Assembly (NCBI RefSeq): GCF_004363305.1
Contig: NZ_SNZA01000001.1
Location: forward strand, 1,307,507-1,371,506
DNA from: Marinomonas communis
GTDB taxonomy: Bacteria; Pseudomonadota; Gammaproteobacteria; Pseudomonadales; Marinomonadaceae
Length of the DNA stretch: 64,000 bases
Direction: 5' to 3'
Under the pieces are notes generated by a model. That model was not told where the DNA came from. It was given only the letters and a program-made list of their open reading frames with translations, and did not search any database. How positions within the stretch are numbered: the stretch's first letter is position 1; each line of letters begins with the position of its first letter. Positions 37,801 to 46,169 of this stretch are shown here, piece after piece. The position numbers and the translations under genes are program-made.

Positions 37801-38732
37801 ATCAGCTGCAAAACGGGTAACGGATGCTCAAAAGCCGATTGAAAGTCGGTAGGCTCGGAGGCCAGATCAGGACTGCCAGCACGGTTTGCGGAAAAGCCAG
37901 TACAGTTCAAAATCACCTTAGCTTGGCTGCGCTCAATCAGCGCATTCACCAACTCGAGGCTAATCGAGTCTTTCAACGATGACAGGGCAATTTCTAAAGG
38001 CACTACGCCCTGCTCAAGCAAGATGTTCGACAGATCAGAAAACACTTGTGTGTTACCGCTTTGAAAGTGGGAACGGTAATACAACACTAACCCCACGGGG
38101 CAGCCTTGGGTCAACGCATCACGATAATGATTCTGCCAAGAATGCAGATCGGTGGCGTTACCGTCTAGCACCATCAGTGCATTGGGAATAGCAATGGGCT
38201 CAACCCAATCGTCAACACCTGAGAAATAATGATGATCGAGAAAACGTAACAAATGCTCAGCATTGGCCTGCCCGCCTTCACGCAGATAGCGCCATACACG
38301 CTGTACGCTAATTTGATCAGCAGAAGACGCCTGCATAATCTCAGGATCAGCACTGTCATCACCAGGCACAATAATCAGATGACGGTTACGCTTAGCTTTG
38401 ACCCAAGCTTGTAAACGCTCAAAACCGTAAGGCCAATAATGCTGGCCTCCTAGTAGAGACAGTACGACAACTTGCGCTCGGCCTTTCTGCGTTGGCTTAT
38501 CTAAAACAGCGTCTTCGTAAAGATCGTAAGCGGCAGGTTTGACCAACTGCATCCAGTTGGCCAAACGTACAGAGGGGGAGTGGCCCGTTTGCCAAGCATC
38601 TAGCGCTTGACCGAGAGCACTCAACAGCGAGTCGGCAGCCGCTAAGACAATAATGTCAGCAGGGCTTTGACCTAAATCGATGATACCTTCATCGTCTACA
38701 AAGCCACCCGGTTTGGCTGCCAATAGATGCAC
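34884..38732 (-). CDS. cobN: Aerobic cobaltochelatase subunit CobN
   Basis: The 1282-residue large subunit of the ATP-dependent cobalt chelatase that inserts cobalt into hydrogenobyrinic acid a,c-diamide (aerobic B12 route), working with CobS/CobT-like AAA subunits that are not in this window. The opening [26 protein letters not shown] and internal segments [32 protein letters not shown] and [20 protein letters not shown] are hallmark CobN/BchH sequences; length is normal. The start is GTG at 38732, twelve bases after cobW. It is intact with no frameshift. Confidence 0.96.
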   Translation of the reverse strand: [1282 protein letters not shown]

Positions 38733-38744
38733 AGTGTTTCTCGC

Positions 38745-39821
38745 TTAAGCGGTCAGGGCCGCGTTGAGTTTGTCTTCAATCTGGTCTTTGCTGATGCCTT
38801 TGCCGATAAACACAAGCTGTGTTTGGCGCAGCTCATCCGGTTGCCATAAGCGATCAAAGTAACGGTCAAGACGCGTACCAACAACCTGAAACACTTGACG
38901 CATAGGCTTACCATTCACGGCAGCAAAGCCTTTGATACGGTAGATATTATTGTTTTCCACAAGCTCTTCTAGAGTGTCTTGCAGAGAGTCAGCATCCACT
39001 TCACCTAACTTCACCACAAACGAATCAAAATGATCGTGGGCATGATCATGATCGTGTCCGTGTGCATGATGATGATCGTGGTGATTGTGCACATCTTCGA
39101 TGCGAGCTTCAGTAGCAGCTTCCAGACCCAATAATACGTCTAGAGCCGCTTCACCATTTTCGATGTAAGTAATCTTAACGCTGGATTCAACCTCACTTTC
39201 GATCACTTGTTTCACACGTTCACGTTGTGAAGCATCTAGAAGGTCATTCTTACTGACAACCACCAAATCCGCTGCGCTTAACTGATCATCCAACAATTCT
39301 TGTAAAGATGGGTCATGATCCAACGACTCATCCGCCAGACGCTGCGCTTGTACTTTTTCCTCATCGTGAGCAAAGCGGCCCGCAGCCACGGCTGGTCCGT
39401 CCACCACAGTGATCACTGCATCCACCGTACAATGCTCTTTGATGCCAGGCCAGTTAAAGGCTTGTACTAATGGCTTTGGTAAGGCTAAGCCGCTGGTTTC
39501 AATCAGAATATGGTCGATGTCATCACGACGAGCAACCAACTGCTCCATTACTGGTAGGAATTCTTCTTCTACCGTACAGCAGATACAGCCGTTTGCCAGT
39601 TCATAAAAGCCATCTTCGCCACGTTGTGCTGAGCTCTCATCTTCACAATCTAGCGGGCAGGAACGAAGCAGGTCCGTATCAATGTCTAATTCACCAAACT
39701 CATTCACAATCACAGCAATGCGCTTACCTGCTGCTTGCTTAAGAACATTTGATAACAGTGTGGTCTTGCCGCTGCCTAAAAAGCCAGTGACGACCGTTGT
39801 TGGAATCTTATTTAGTTGCAT
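38745..39821 (-). CDS. cobW: CobW family G3E GTPase (metal chaperone)
   Basis: A 358-residue GTPase of the COG0523 group, thought to deliver metal to CobN-type chelation. The P-loop GFLGSGKTT is at residues 13-21; the metal-binding CxCC motif (GCICCTVEEE) at 79-82; the G3E box LIETSGLA follows; VVSKNDL is the base-specificity motif. A His-Asp-rich loop (about 250-270, alternating H, D, G, A) likely binds metal. The reading frame begins with TTG at 39827, but the ATG at 39821 has AAGGA six bases before it. Twelve bases upstream of cobN and three after cobM: clear operon. Confidence 0.95.
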   Translation of the reverse strand: MQLNKIPTTVVTGFLGSGKTTLLSNVLKQAAGKRIAVIVNEFGELDIDTDLLRSCPLDCEDESSAQRGEDGFYELANGCICCTVEEEFLPVMEQLVARRDDIDHILIETSGLALPKPLVQAFNWPGIKEHCTVDAVITVVDGPAVAAGRFAHDEEKVQAQRLADESLDHDPSLQELLDDQLSAADLVVVSKNDLLDASQRERVKQVIESEVESSVKITYIENGEAALDVLLGLEAATEARIEDVHNHHDHHHAHGHDHDHAHDHFDSFVVKLGEVDADSLQDTLEELVENNNIYRIKGFAAVNGKPMRQVFQVVGTRLDRYFDRLWQPDELRQTQLVFIGKGISKDQIEDKLNAALTA

Positions 39822-39830
39822 AGTCAATCC

Positions 39831-40610
39831 TTACACTTCACCATCGTTTTTACGGTGAATTTTGCGGTAAATATGAGCTTGTGACTTGTCGTATAAGTAC
39901 GAGTCGGCAAAGTCTTCTGTATCTAATACATGTCCAACCAAGATTAAACTGGTTCGGGTAAATTTCTTCGCACGCACTTTCTCTACGATGTCTTTTAATG
40001 TCCCTGTCACGTAGTCCTGATCAGGCCAACTGGTGCGATAACATACTGCGACAGGACAATCCTCACCATAATGCGGGAGGAGTTCTTCGATAATCTTATG
40101 TATGCGAGTGATGCCAAGGTGAATCGCTAATGTGGCACCGCTTTTCGCAAGCGTCGGCAAACGCTCACGCTCAGGAAAAGGGGTTTTACCTTCATAGCGG
40201 GTCATGATCACAGTTTGAGAAACACCGGATAACGTCAGTTCTTTTTGCAACATAGCAGCAGAAGCCGCCACCGCGCTGACACCAGGGATCACTTCATAAT
40301 CGATGTTTAAGGCATCGAGACGTCGCATTTGTTCCCCAATTGCACCGTAAAGAGCAGGATCACCACTTTGCAAACGTGCCACGTGTTTTCCTTCAGCGGC
40401 AGCTTGGCGAATGATTTCAGTGGTTTCATCAAGATTCAAAGACGCTGTGTCGTAAATCGCTTCAGCACTGTCACGCACATTATCAATCACTTCGGTCGGG
40501 ATCAGTGAGCCCGCATACAAGATAACTGAACAGCGCTCAATGGTCTTCAATGCTTTAACCGTCATCAAGTCTGGATCACCAGGCCCAGCTCCAATAAAGA
40601 ATACTGTCAT
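39831..40610 (-). CDS. cobM: Precorrin-4 C11-methyltransferase
   Basis: A 259-residue SAM-dependent methyltransferase adding the C11 methyl group in corrin synthesis (CobM/CbiF). The uroporphyrin-III methylase fold shows VFFIGAGPGDPDLMTVKA at the start, LYAGSLIP, ARLQSGDPALYGAIGEQMRRL, then YEVIPGVSAVAASAA and LTLSGVSQTVIMTR, the family signature. AAGGG precedes the ATG. Second gene of the operon, 21 bases after cobJ. Confidence 0.95.
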   Translation of the reverse strand: MTVFFIGAGPGDPDLMTVKALKTIERCSVILYAGSLIPTEVIDNVRDSAEAIYDTASLNLDETTEIIRQAAAEGKHVARLQSGDPALYGAIGEQMRRLDALNIDYEVIPGVSAVAASAAMLQKELTLSGVSQTVIMTRYEGKTPFPERERLPTLAKSGATLAIHLGITRIHKIIEELLPHYGEDCPVAVCYRTSWPDQDYVTGTLKDIVEKVRAKKFTRTSLILVGHVLDTEDFADSYLYDKSQAHIYRKIHRKNDGEV

Positions 40611-40631
40611 GAATAAACCCTTAATTAGTCG

Positions 40632-41408
40632 TTAAAGCTTCTTTGAATAACCACGAGGCGTGTAAATCCAGTGTTTTTCACCGTTGACAATATGGCGCGA
40701 CTCACTGTTACCTACGCTGACCATGGTGAACATATCCACATCTTTGGCATCTAACTCACCTAAAGTAGTAAAAGTAATCTCTTCTTCTGGACGAGTTAAT
40801 TGACGACCAATCATAACTGGGGTCGAAGCAGGACGGTATTGCAGCAATACATCGCGTGCGTGATTCAACTGCCAATCACGCTTACGTGAAACAGGGTTAT
40901 AAAAGGAAATGACAAAATCACCGGCCCCAGCGGCATGAATACGCTTATCAATGGTTTCCCATGGGGTCAGTAAATCACTTAAAGACACGGTACAAAAGTC
41001 GTGACCGAGCATGGCTCCAACTCGACTCGCTCCCGCTTGCATTGCAGAAATACCAGGGATGACCTCGATCTCGACATCCAGCCATTCAGGATGGTTTTCT
41101 TTACCTTGAAGTTGCTGATCCAAGAGCTCAAATACCAGGGTAGCCATGGCGTAGATGCCGATATCCCCACTGGATATGAGTGCAGTGGTTTTCCCTTGTG
41201 CAGCCAGATCAAGCGCTAAACGTGCGCGGCCAATTTCTTCACCAAGAGGCAGATCATGGAAGGTTTTGCCTTCACTTAGCTCACCTAACAATTCTAAGTA
41301 ATAACCGTAGGCAACCCAATCGCTACAGGCGGCTAACGCTTTGGTGGCATTCGGTGCAACTAAACCTAGGTCGCCAGGCCCCATGCCCATGACAAATAAT
41401 TTACTCAT
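40632..41408 (-). CDS. cobJ: Precorrin-3B C17-methyltransferase
   Basis: A 258-residue SAM-dependent methyltransferase that methylates C17 and contracts the ring (CobJ/CbiH). LFVMGMGPGDLGLVAPNATKAL at the start, WVAYGYYLELL, ISSGDIGIYAMATLVFELL, EVIPGISAMQAGASRVGAMLGHDFCTVSLSDLLTPW, and DFVISFYNPVSRKRDWQL are characteristic CobJ sequences. First gene of the cob operon; in the reverse strand a TATAAT at 41442-41437 lies about 28 bases before the ATG and could be its -10 box. No cobalamin riboswitch is recognisable upstream. Confidence 0.95.
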   Translation of the reverse strand: MSKLFVMGMGPGDLGLVAPNATKALAACSDWVAYGYYLELLGELSEGKTFHDLPLGEEIGRARLALDLAAQGKTTALISSGDIGIYAMATLVFELLDQQLQGKENHPEWLDVEIEVIPGISAMQAGASRVGAMLGHDFCTVSLSDLLTPWETIDKRIHAAGAGDFVISFYNPVSRKRDWQLNHARDVLLQYRPASTPVMIGRQLTRPEEEITFTTLGELDAKDVDMFTMVSVGNSESRHIVNGEKHWIYTPRGYSKKL

Positions 41409-41507
41409 AACATCGCTCTCGATTCATTTGCGAGGGATTATACACATTTGCCCCCAGCAGACGTATGAAAACCATCGTTATGAAAATGAAGGATACTCAG
41501 GCCTGTA

Positions 41508-41816
41508 TCATTTTTGAGCAACAAGTTTACAAGGAATACTTCTGTCTCCACTGTAAATCAAAGTCGCTTGCTGCCCTTTATCCCAAAAGCTCAATAAGTC
41601 ACCAGAATACAATGCCCCTGATGCTGCTCGTGCTCGCTCAAGGATATAAGCATAGTGATTGATAATAAGATGAGCCTTATCCGACTCAAACCCGACTGAT
41701 ACTTGAAGCCCCTGACAATAATAGTTAGAAACGTCTTTGGTAACGTCGCTAAAAGCAAAAGCATGAGAATTAAACTGAAGAACAAAAATGACAAAAGCAC
41801 TGACTATGCATTTCAT
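41508..41816 (-). CDS. MliC/PliC-like lysozyme inhibitor family protein
   Basis: A 102-residue exported protein. A signal peptide (to about HAFAF) is followed by a small beta domain with the MliC pattern: YYCQGLQVSVGF, AHLIINHYAYIL, ASGALYSGDLLSFWDKGQQATLIYSG, and a closing Cys, giving two cysteines for a disulphide bond. Such proteins inhibit C-type lysozyme. It has no lipobox, so it is periplasmic (PliC-like) rather than a lipoprotein. The ATG at 41816 after AAAGGA is preferred over the TTG start at 41831. It lies upstream of the cob operon but is functionally unrelated. Assignment from pattern only. Confidence 0.72.
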   Translation of the reverse strand: MKCIVSAFVIFVLQFNSHAFAFSDVTKDVSNYYCQGLQVSVGFESDKAHLIINHYAYILERARAASGALYSGDLLSFWDKGQQATLIYSGDRSIPCKLVAQK

Positions 41817-42035
41817 GTTGAATCCTTTCAAATAAATCAGCTCAAAGATATATCAAAAAGATATTACTTTATGCACTTCTTTCAATAAAGTAATGACTTT
41901 ACTCATTTAACTTCCAAAACAAGTATTAGAACAACAGCTACAAGCACCTCCCAAGCACCCAAAGCTCTTTTGCCTGTTGAAGTAATAATAGTAAAAACTT
42001 GTTCGTTTTTGTGCATGTTTTTACTAAGTTTGCCT

Positions 42036-42065
42036 TTGACAGGATCACCCACAAGCCTCTAAAGT
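42036..42065 (+). promoter_or_regulatory. Candidate promoter of the FMN riboswitch transcript
   Basis: TTGACA at 42036-42041, an 18-base spacer and TAAAGT at 42060-42065. The -35 box is perfect and the -10 box matches in four of six positions; the riboswitch begins about 20 bases later. Confidence 0.6.
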
Positions 42066-42085
42066 AGATCACGTCGCTAAGGCGA

Positions 42086-42233
<148 letters not shown>

Positions 42234-42300
42234 TAGACAAGATTTACCAATTTAGACTTTGATCGTTTTCAAAGCGGTTAGGCCTTGCCTCCCGTTCGCC

Positions 42301-42342
42301 CTGATTCAGCATTTTTTTGTGGAATACATATTTATGAATCAG
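42301..42342 (+). promoter_or_regulatory. Start-codon sequestering hairpin of ribH2
   Basis: CTGATTCA at 42301-42308 is an exact complement of TGAATCAG at 42335-42342, which overlaps the ATG at 42334. Pairing would place the GTGGA ribosome site in the loop and mask the start. The same kind of pairing, with the sequence CCTGATTC, is found in ribB leaders of enterobacteria, from memory. This is the likely expression platform. Confidence 0.7.
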
Positions 42343-42819
42343 AGCTCAACGAATTCTCTTACATTTAATCCAGCTACAAAACGAGTGGCTTTTTTACATG
42401 CTTCTTGGCACAGCGACATTGTTCTCCAATGTTGGGAAGGCTTCAAAGAGGTCATGTTAAGTCATGGCTACTCAGAAGATAATTTAGAATTGATTGCCGT
42501 TCCTGGCGCTTATGAAATCCCTCTTCAGGCTAAGCTACTAGCGAAAACAGGTAACTACCACGCTATTGCAGCAAGTGGCCTTGTTGTAGACGGTGGTATC
42601 TACCGTCATGATTTCGTTGCGCAAGCAGTCTGTAACGGCTTAATGCAGGTTCAACTTGAAACGGAAGTACCGGTTCTGACTGCAGTTCTCACGCCGCATA
42701 ACTTCCATGAGCATGATGAGCACTCAAGCTACTTCAAGCGCCACTTCGTAAAGAAAGGGCAAGAGCTAGCAGAAGCAGCAAACCGCACGATGCTGCTGAC
42801 AGAATTAGCCAAAAGCTAA
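42334..42819 (+). CDS. ribH2: 6,7-dimethyl-8-ribityllumazine synthase, type II (RibH2)
   Basis: A 161-residue enzyme that joins 5-amino-6-ribitylaminouracil and 3,4-dihydroxybutanone phosphate, the penultimate step of riboflavin synthesis. VAFLHASWHSDIVLQCWEGF, VPGAYEIPLQAKLLAKTGNYHAIAASGLVVDGGIYRHDFVAQAVCNGLMQVQLETEVPVLTAVLTPHNFHEHDEH matches the type II (RibH2) form known from alphaproteobacteria more than the RibH of E. coli. The ATG at 42334 is chosen (not 42259) because it lies at the end of the riboswitch leader and matches RibH2 length. Single gene under FMN control. A usual RibH is probably elsewhere in the genome. Confidence 0.88.
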   Translation: MNQSSTNSLTFNPATKRVAFLHASWHSDIVLQCWEGFKEVMLSHGYSEDNLELIAVPGAYEIPLQAKLLAKTGNYHAIAASGLVVDGGIYRHDFVAQAVCNGLMQVQLETEVPVLTAVLTPHNFHEHDEHSSYFKRHFVKKGQELAEAANRTMLLTELAKS

Positions 42820-42836
42820 TGCTCTAAATACATAAC

Positions 42837-42865
42837 AAAGGCAGCTTCGAGCTGCCTTTCGTTTT
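42837..42865. terminator. Bidirectional terminator
   Basis: A 10-bp stem AAAGGCAGCT / AGCTGCCTTT around TCG, then CGTTTT, between the convergent ribH2 and YfaZ-like genes. Confidence 0.85.
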
Positions 42866-42870
42866 ATGTA

Positions 42871-43479
42871 CTACCAAACCAAATTAAATCCAGCTACGAC
42901 ACCATTACCCAAACGCTCTTCATCGAAGCTATCGGATAAAATACCTTCATGATAGTAATGGCCAAACACCCCTAAATTATCCATCAATCGCCAATCTAAA
43001 CCCGCTCTCACAGCGAACTCCGTTAGCACATCGTTGTTCCAATCAAAGGAAAGAAAGGTTGGCCGAATATCACCGCCGACAGTCCAAGTCAGCTTTTGCG
43101 TCAAAGGCACGAAAAGAGCAGCCTTACCACTCAGTCCTGTACGCTTATAATCACCATGCTCGGTACGACTTAATCCGAGAGTAATGTCCGCACCACGAGG
43201 ATCTTCTCCATTCCCCTCGACACTAAACCCGCGAAATCCTAACAACTGGATTCGAGTCCCTACTCCGTGGCCCAAATCCACCTGCTCATAGTACAATCCA
43301 CCAAAACCTGGTCGGTTATTTTCTGGCTTAATCCCAAGTCCTACACCAAACTGAGAGTATTCACTGCCCACACTTCCTTCAAGCAACAAAGTACCGACAT
43401 TGTTTTCAACGGTTTTCGTGGCTGCTGAAGCCATGGAGGTTGCCAGTGTCAGTCCCAACACACCTAATAACTGTTTCAT
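42871..43479 (-). CDS. YfaZ-like outer-membrane protein
   Basis: A 202-residue exported protein with a signal peptide ending at ASA and alternating hydrophobic strands suggesting a beta-barrel, closing with VAGFNLVW and a C-terminal aromatic residue. TLLLEGSVGSEYSQFGVGLGIKPENNRPGFGGLYYEQ resembles the YfaZ family of unknown function. The ATG at 43479 is chosen because AGAGAGACGAT precedes it; the frame extends to 43500. Convergent with ribH2. Family assignment is tentative. Confidence 0.65.
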   Translation of the reverse strand: MKQLLGVLGLTLATSMASAATKTVENNVGTLLLEGSVGSEYSQFGVGLGIKPENNRPGFGGLYYEQVDLGHGVGTRIQLLGFRGFSVEGNGEDPRGADITLGLSRTEHGDYKRTGLSGKAALFVPLTQKLTWTVGGDIRPTFLSFDWNNDVLTEFAVRAGLDWRLMDNLGVFGHYYHEGILSDSFDEERLGNGVVAGFNLVW

Positions 43480-43570
43480 ATCGTCTCTCTTAAACATCAT
43501 CCATTTATCAAATCACTCTTCCTAAGCAATTTAGTGCTATAGAGTAGGGAGAATCGTCACATGAAACAAA

Positions 43571-43613
43571 TAAAAAAGCTCGATTTACCTCCTGATACAA
43601 GGCAAACCGAGCT
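43571..43613 (-). terminator. Terminator after malate synthase
   Basis: On the minus strand AGCTCGGTTTGCC pairs with GGTAAATCGAGCT (imperfect, 11 pairs) and is followed by TTTTTTA, 20 bases past the stop codon. Confidence 0.8.
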
Positions 43614-43631
43614 ATCGCTAGCTAACCTGTA

Positions 43632-45806
43632 TTAGGCGCCTAGTGACTTAAACTCTAAACGTCGAGCATGCAACAGTGGCTCTGTGTAACCATTTGGCTG
43701 CTCTTTTCCTTTGAACACCAAATCACAAGCTGCTTTAAACGCCACTCCGTCAAAATTAGGCGCCATCGCTATGTAAGCTGAGTCTTGCGCATTTTGCTCG
43801 TCTACCACTGCCGCCATACGCTTCATTGACGCCATCACCTGCTCTGCACTGCAAATACCATGTTCTAGCCAGTTGGCAATATGCTGCGAGGAAATCCGCA
43901 GCGTGGCTCGGTCTTCCATAAGACCAACATTATTGATGTCTGGCACCTTAGAACAACCCACTCCTTGATCGATCCAACGAACAACGTAGCCTAAGATCCC
44001 TTGAGCATTGTTATCCAGTTCAAATTGAATCTGCTCATCCGTTAATGTGGTTGGATCATCCAGCAAAGGGATGGCTAAAATATCATCTAGGCTAGCACGC
44101 TCACGCATCGCAAGTTCTGTCTGACGTTCACGCACATTCACCGTGTGGTAGTGGCTAGCATGTAAGGTTGCACCATTTGGTGAAGGAACCCATGCGGTAC
44201 TAGCACCCGACATAGGGTGGCCGATTTTTTGTTCAAGCATCGCTGCCATTTCATCCGGCATCGCCCACATCCCTTTACCGATCTGCGCTTTACCTGGCAA
44301 ACCACATTCAATGCCCACATCGACATTCCAATCTTCATAGGCCTTGATCCATGCTTGCTGCTTCATAGCGGTCTTCGGTACAAAAGGCCCTGCTAGCATA
44401 GAGGTATGGATCTCATCTCCGGTGCGATCAAGGAAACCAGTATTAATAAATACCACTCGCTCTTTCGCTTGGCGTATACATTCTTTTAGGTTTACCGTCG
44501 TACGACGCTCTTCATCCATGATACCGACCTTCAAGGTGTTGCGATCCAATCCCAAGGCTTGCTCTATACGACCAAACAATTCAACTGTGAACGCAACTTC
44601 CTCAGGCCCATGCATTTTTGGCTTCACAATATTCACGCTTCCAGCACGGCTATTTTTGCGCTTCGTATTGCCTTGCAAGTCATGCATCGCAGCTAACACT
44701 GTGATCATGCCATCCATGATACCTTCAGGCACTTCGTTTCCATTTACATCTAAGATGGCTGGATTCGTCATCAAATGACCGACATTACGAATAAACAAAA
44801 GACTGCGGCCATGAAGGCTAAATGACTCTCCAGACTTATCTAGGTATTTGCGATCTGGATTCATGGAACGAGTCACCGTTTTCCCGCCTTTATCAAACGA
44901 TTCCTCAAGGGTACCTTGCATCAAACCAAGCCAGTTGCTGTACACTTCTACTTTATCTTCGGCATCCACTGCCGCAATCGAGTCTTCACAATCCATAATG
45001 GTTGATACTGCTGCTTCAACTAAAATATCTTGTACGCCAGCTTGATCGTGCTGACCAATAAAGCCATTTGGATCGATCTGGATTTCGAGATGTAGCTCAT
45101 TATTTTTTAACAGCACTGCAGTAGGGGCATCCGGCTTACCTTGATAACCAACGCATTTTTCCGTCTCTTTTAACTGTACTACGTCGCCATTTTTCATGGT
45201 CACGGCTAACTCACCGTCAACAATCTGGTATTGCAATGCTTGAGCATGGGAGCCACTCACTAATGGCGCAGCTTGATCTAACAGTTGTCGGCCAAATGCA
45301 ATCACTCGAGTTCCGCGAACTGGATTGTACCCACCAGAGCGCTCTGCACCCTCTTCCTCAGGAATTGCATCAGTACCGTAAAGCGCATCGTACAAGCTCC
45401 CCCAACGTGCGTTGGCGGCATTTAGAGCAAAACGCGCATTTTTCACAGGCACCACCAACTGAGGACCAGCTTGTAAGGCGATCTCAGCATCTACATTCTT
45501 CGTCGATACTTTGAAATCTTCACCTTCAGGTAATAAATACCCTATTTCTGATAAAAAGTGTTTATATGCTGCAGCATCATGCTGTTGCCCATGACGTGCG
45601 CGATGAAAATCATCAATCTGTTGTTGAATTTCATCGCGCTTTGCCAATAACGCTTTATTTTTAGGCGCCAAGTCCGTGACAATTTCCTCAAAGCGTTGCC
45701 AAAAGACCTTTGGATCAATACCCGTTCCTGGTGCAATGCGTTCATTCACTAGTGTAAATAGGCTTGATGCGATCTGTAGACCGCCTTGTTGAACTCGTTC
45801 TGTCAT
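43632..45806 (-). CDS. glcB: Malate synthase G
   Basis: The 724-residue monomeric malate synthase that condenses glyoxylate and acetyl-CoA to malate. Family stretches: [105 protein letters not shown], and [17 protein letters not shown]. Length equals that of E. coli GlcB. AAGGAAAGCGCT precedes the ATG. Divergent from isocitrate lyase, so the two glyoxylate-shunt enzymes share one control region, though no regulator gene lies beside them. Confidence 0.97.
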   Translation of the reverse strand: MTERVQQGGLQIASSLFTLVNERIAPGTGIDPKVFWQRFEEIVTDLAPKNKALLAKRDEIQQQIDDFHRARHGQQHDAAAYKHFLSEIGYLLPEGEDFKVSTKNVDAEIALQAGPQLVVPVKNARFALNAANARWGSLYDALYGTDAIPEEEGAERSGGYNPVRGTRVIAFGRQLLDQAAPLVSGSHAQALQYQIVDGELAVTMKNGDVVQLKETEKCVGYQGKPDAPTAVLLKNNELHLEIQIDPNGFIGQHDQAGVQDILVEAAVSTIMDCEDSIAAVDAEDKVEVYSNWLGLMQGTLEESFDKGGKTVTRSMNPDRKYLDKSGESFSLHGRSLLFIRNVGHLMTNPAILDVNGNEVPEGIMDGMITVLAAMHDLQGNTKRKNSRAGSVNIVKPKMHGPEEVAFTVELFGRIEQALGLDRNTLKVGIMDEERRTTVNLKECIRQAKERVVFINTGFLDRTGDEIHTSMLAGPFVPKTAMKQQAWIKAYEDWNVDVGIECGLPGKAQIGKGMWAMPDEMAAMLEQKIGHPMSGASTAWVPSPNGATLHASHYHTVNVRERQTELAMRERASLDDILAIPLLDDPTTLTDEQIQFELDNNAQGILGYVVRWIDQGVGCSKVPDINNVGLMEDRATLRISSQHIANWLEHGICSAEQVMASMKRMAAVVDEQNAQDSAYIAMAPNFDGVAFKAACDLVFKGKEQPNGYTEPLLHARRLEFKSLGA

Positions 45807-46169
45807 AGCGCTTTCCTTTCTTATACCAGCATACTCGTGCCAGTTTATTTATTGTTAAGACTGTACTAGATCACGTCAAATACAGAAAACCACATTCACA
45901 AAGTAAATACATATATAAAAATCATGAATAAACTTCTCTTTAGAAATTTGATTACCCTTTGGTAATTTTCTTACAGAATATGCTTTTCAAGTGATATGAG
46001 ACTCACTATGAACCCATTAACACCAAAAAACACATTCATAAAAAATATGATCATAATAACAAACATAGATTAGATAAATCATAAAAAACGTCGCAGACTG
46101 AAATGGTGATCAAGAAATGCACGACCGTAGTAAGCGGTGAAGCGACCAAACCATAAAGAGGAATCTGCA
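45807..46169. other. Divergent control region of glcB and isocitrate lyase
   Basis: About 360 bases, strongly A+T-rich around 45900-46080. It must hold both promoters; I cannot single out a known operator, an IHF-type site by eye, or an RNA gene. Confidence 0.5.

Noticed and set aside
41409..41507. Cobalamin riboswitch before cobJ
   Set aside because: Too short and no B12 box or core sequence visible.
44344..44778. 144-codon plus-strand frame inside malate synthase
   Set aside because: Shadow of the strongly conserved minus-strand gene; Ser/Arg/Pro-rich composition typical of antisense frames.
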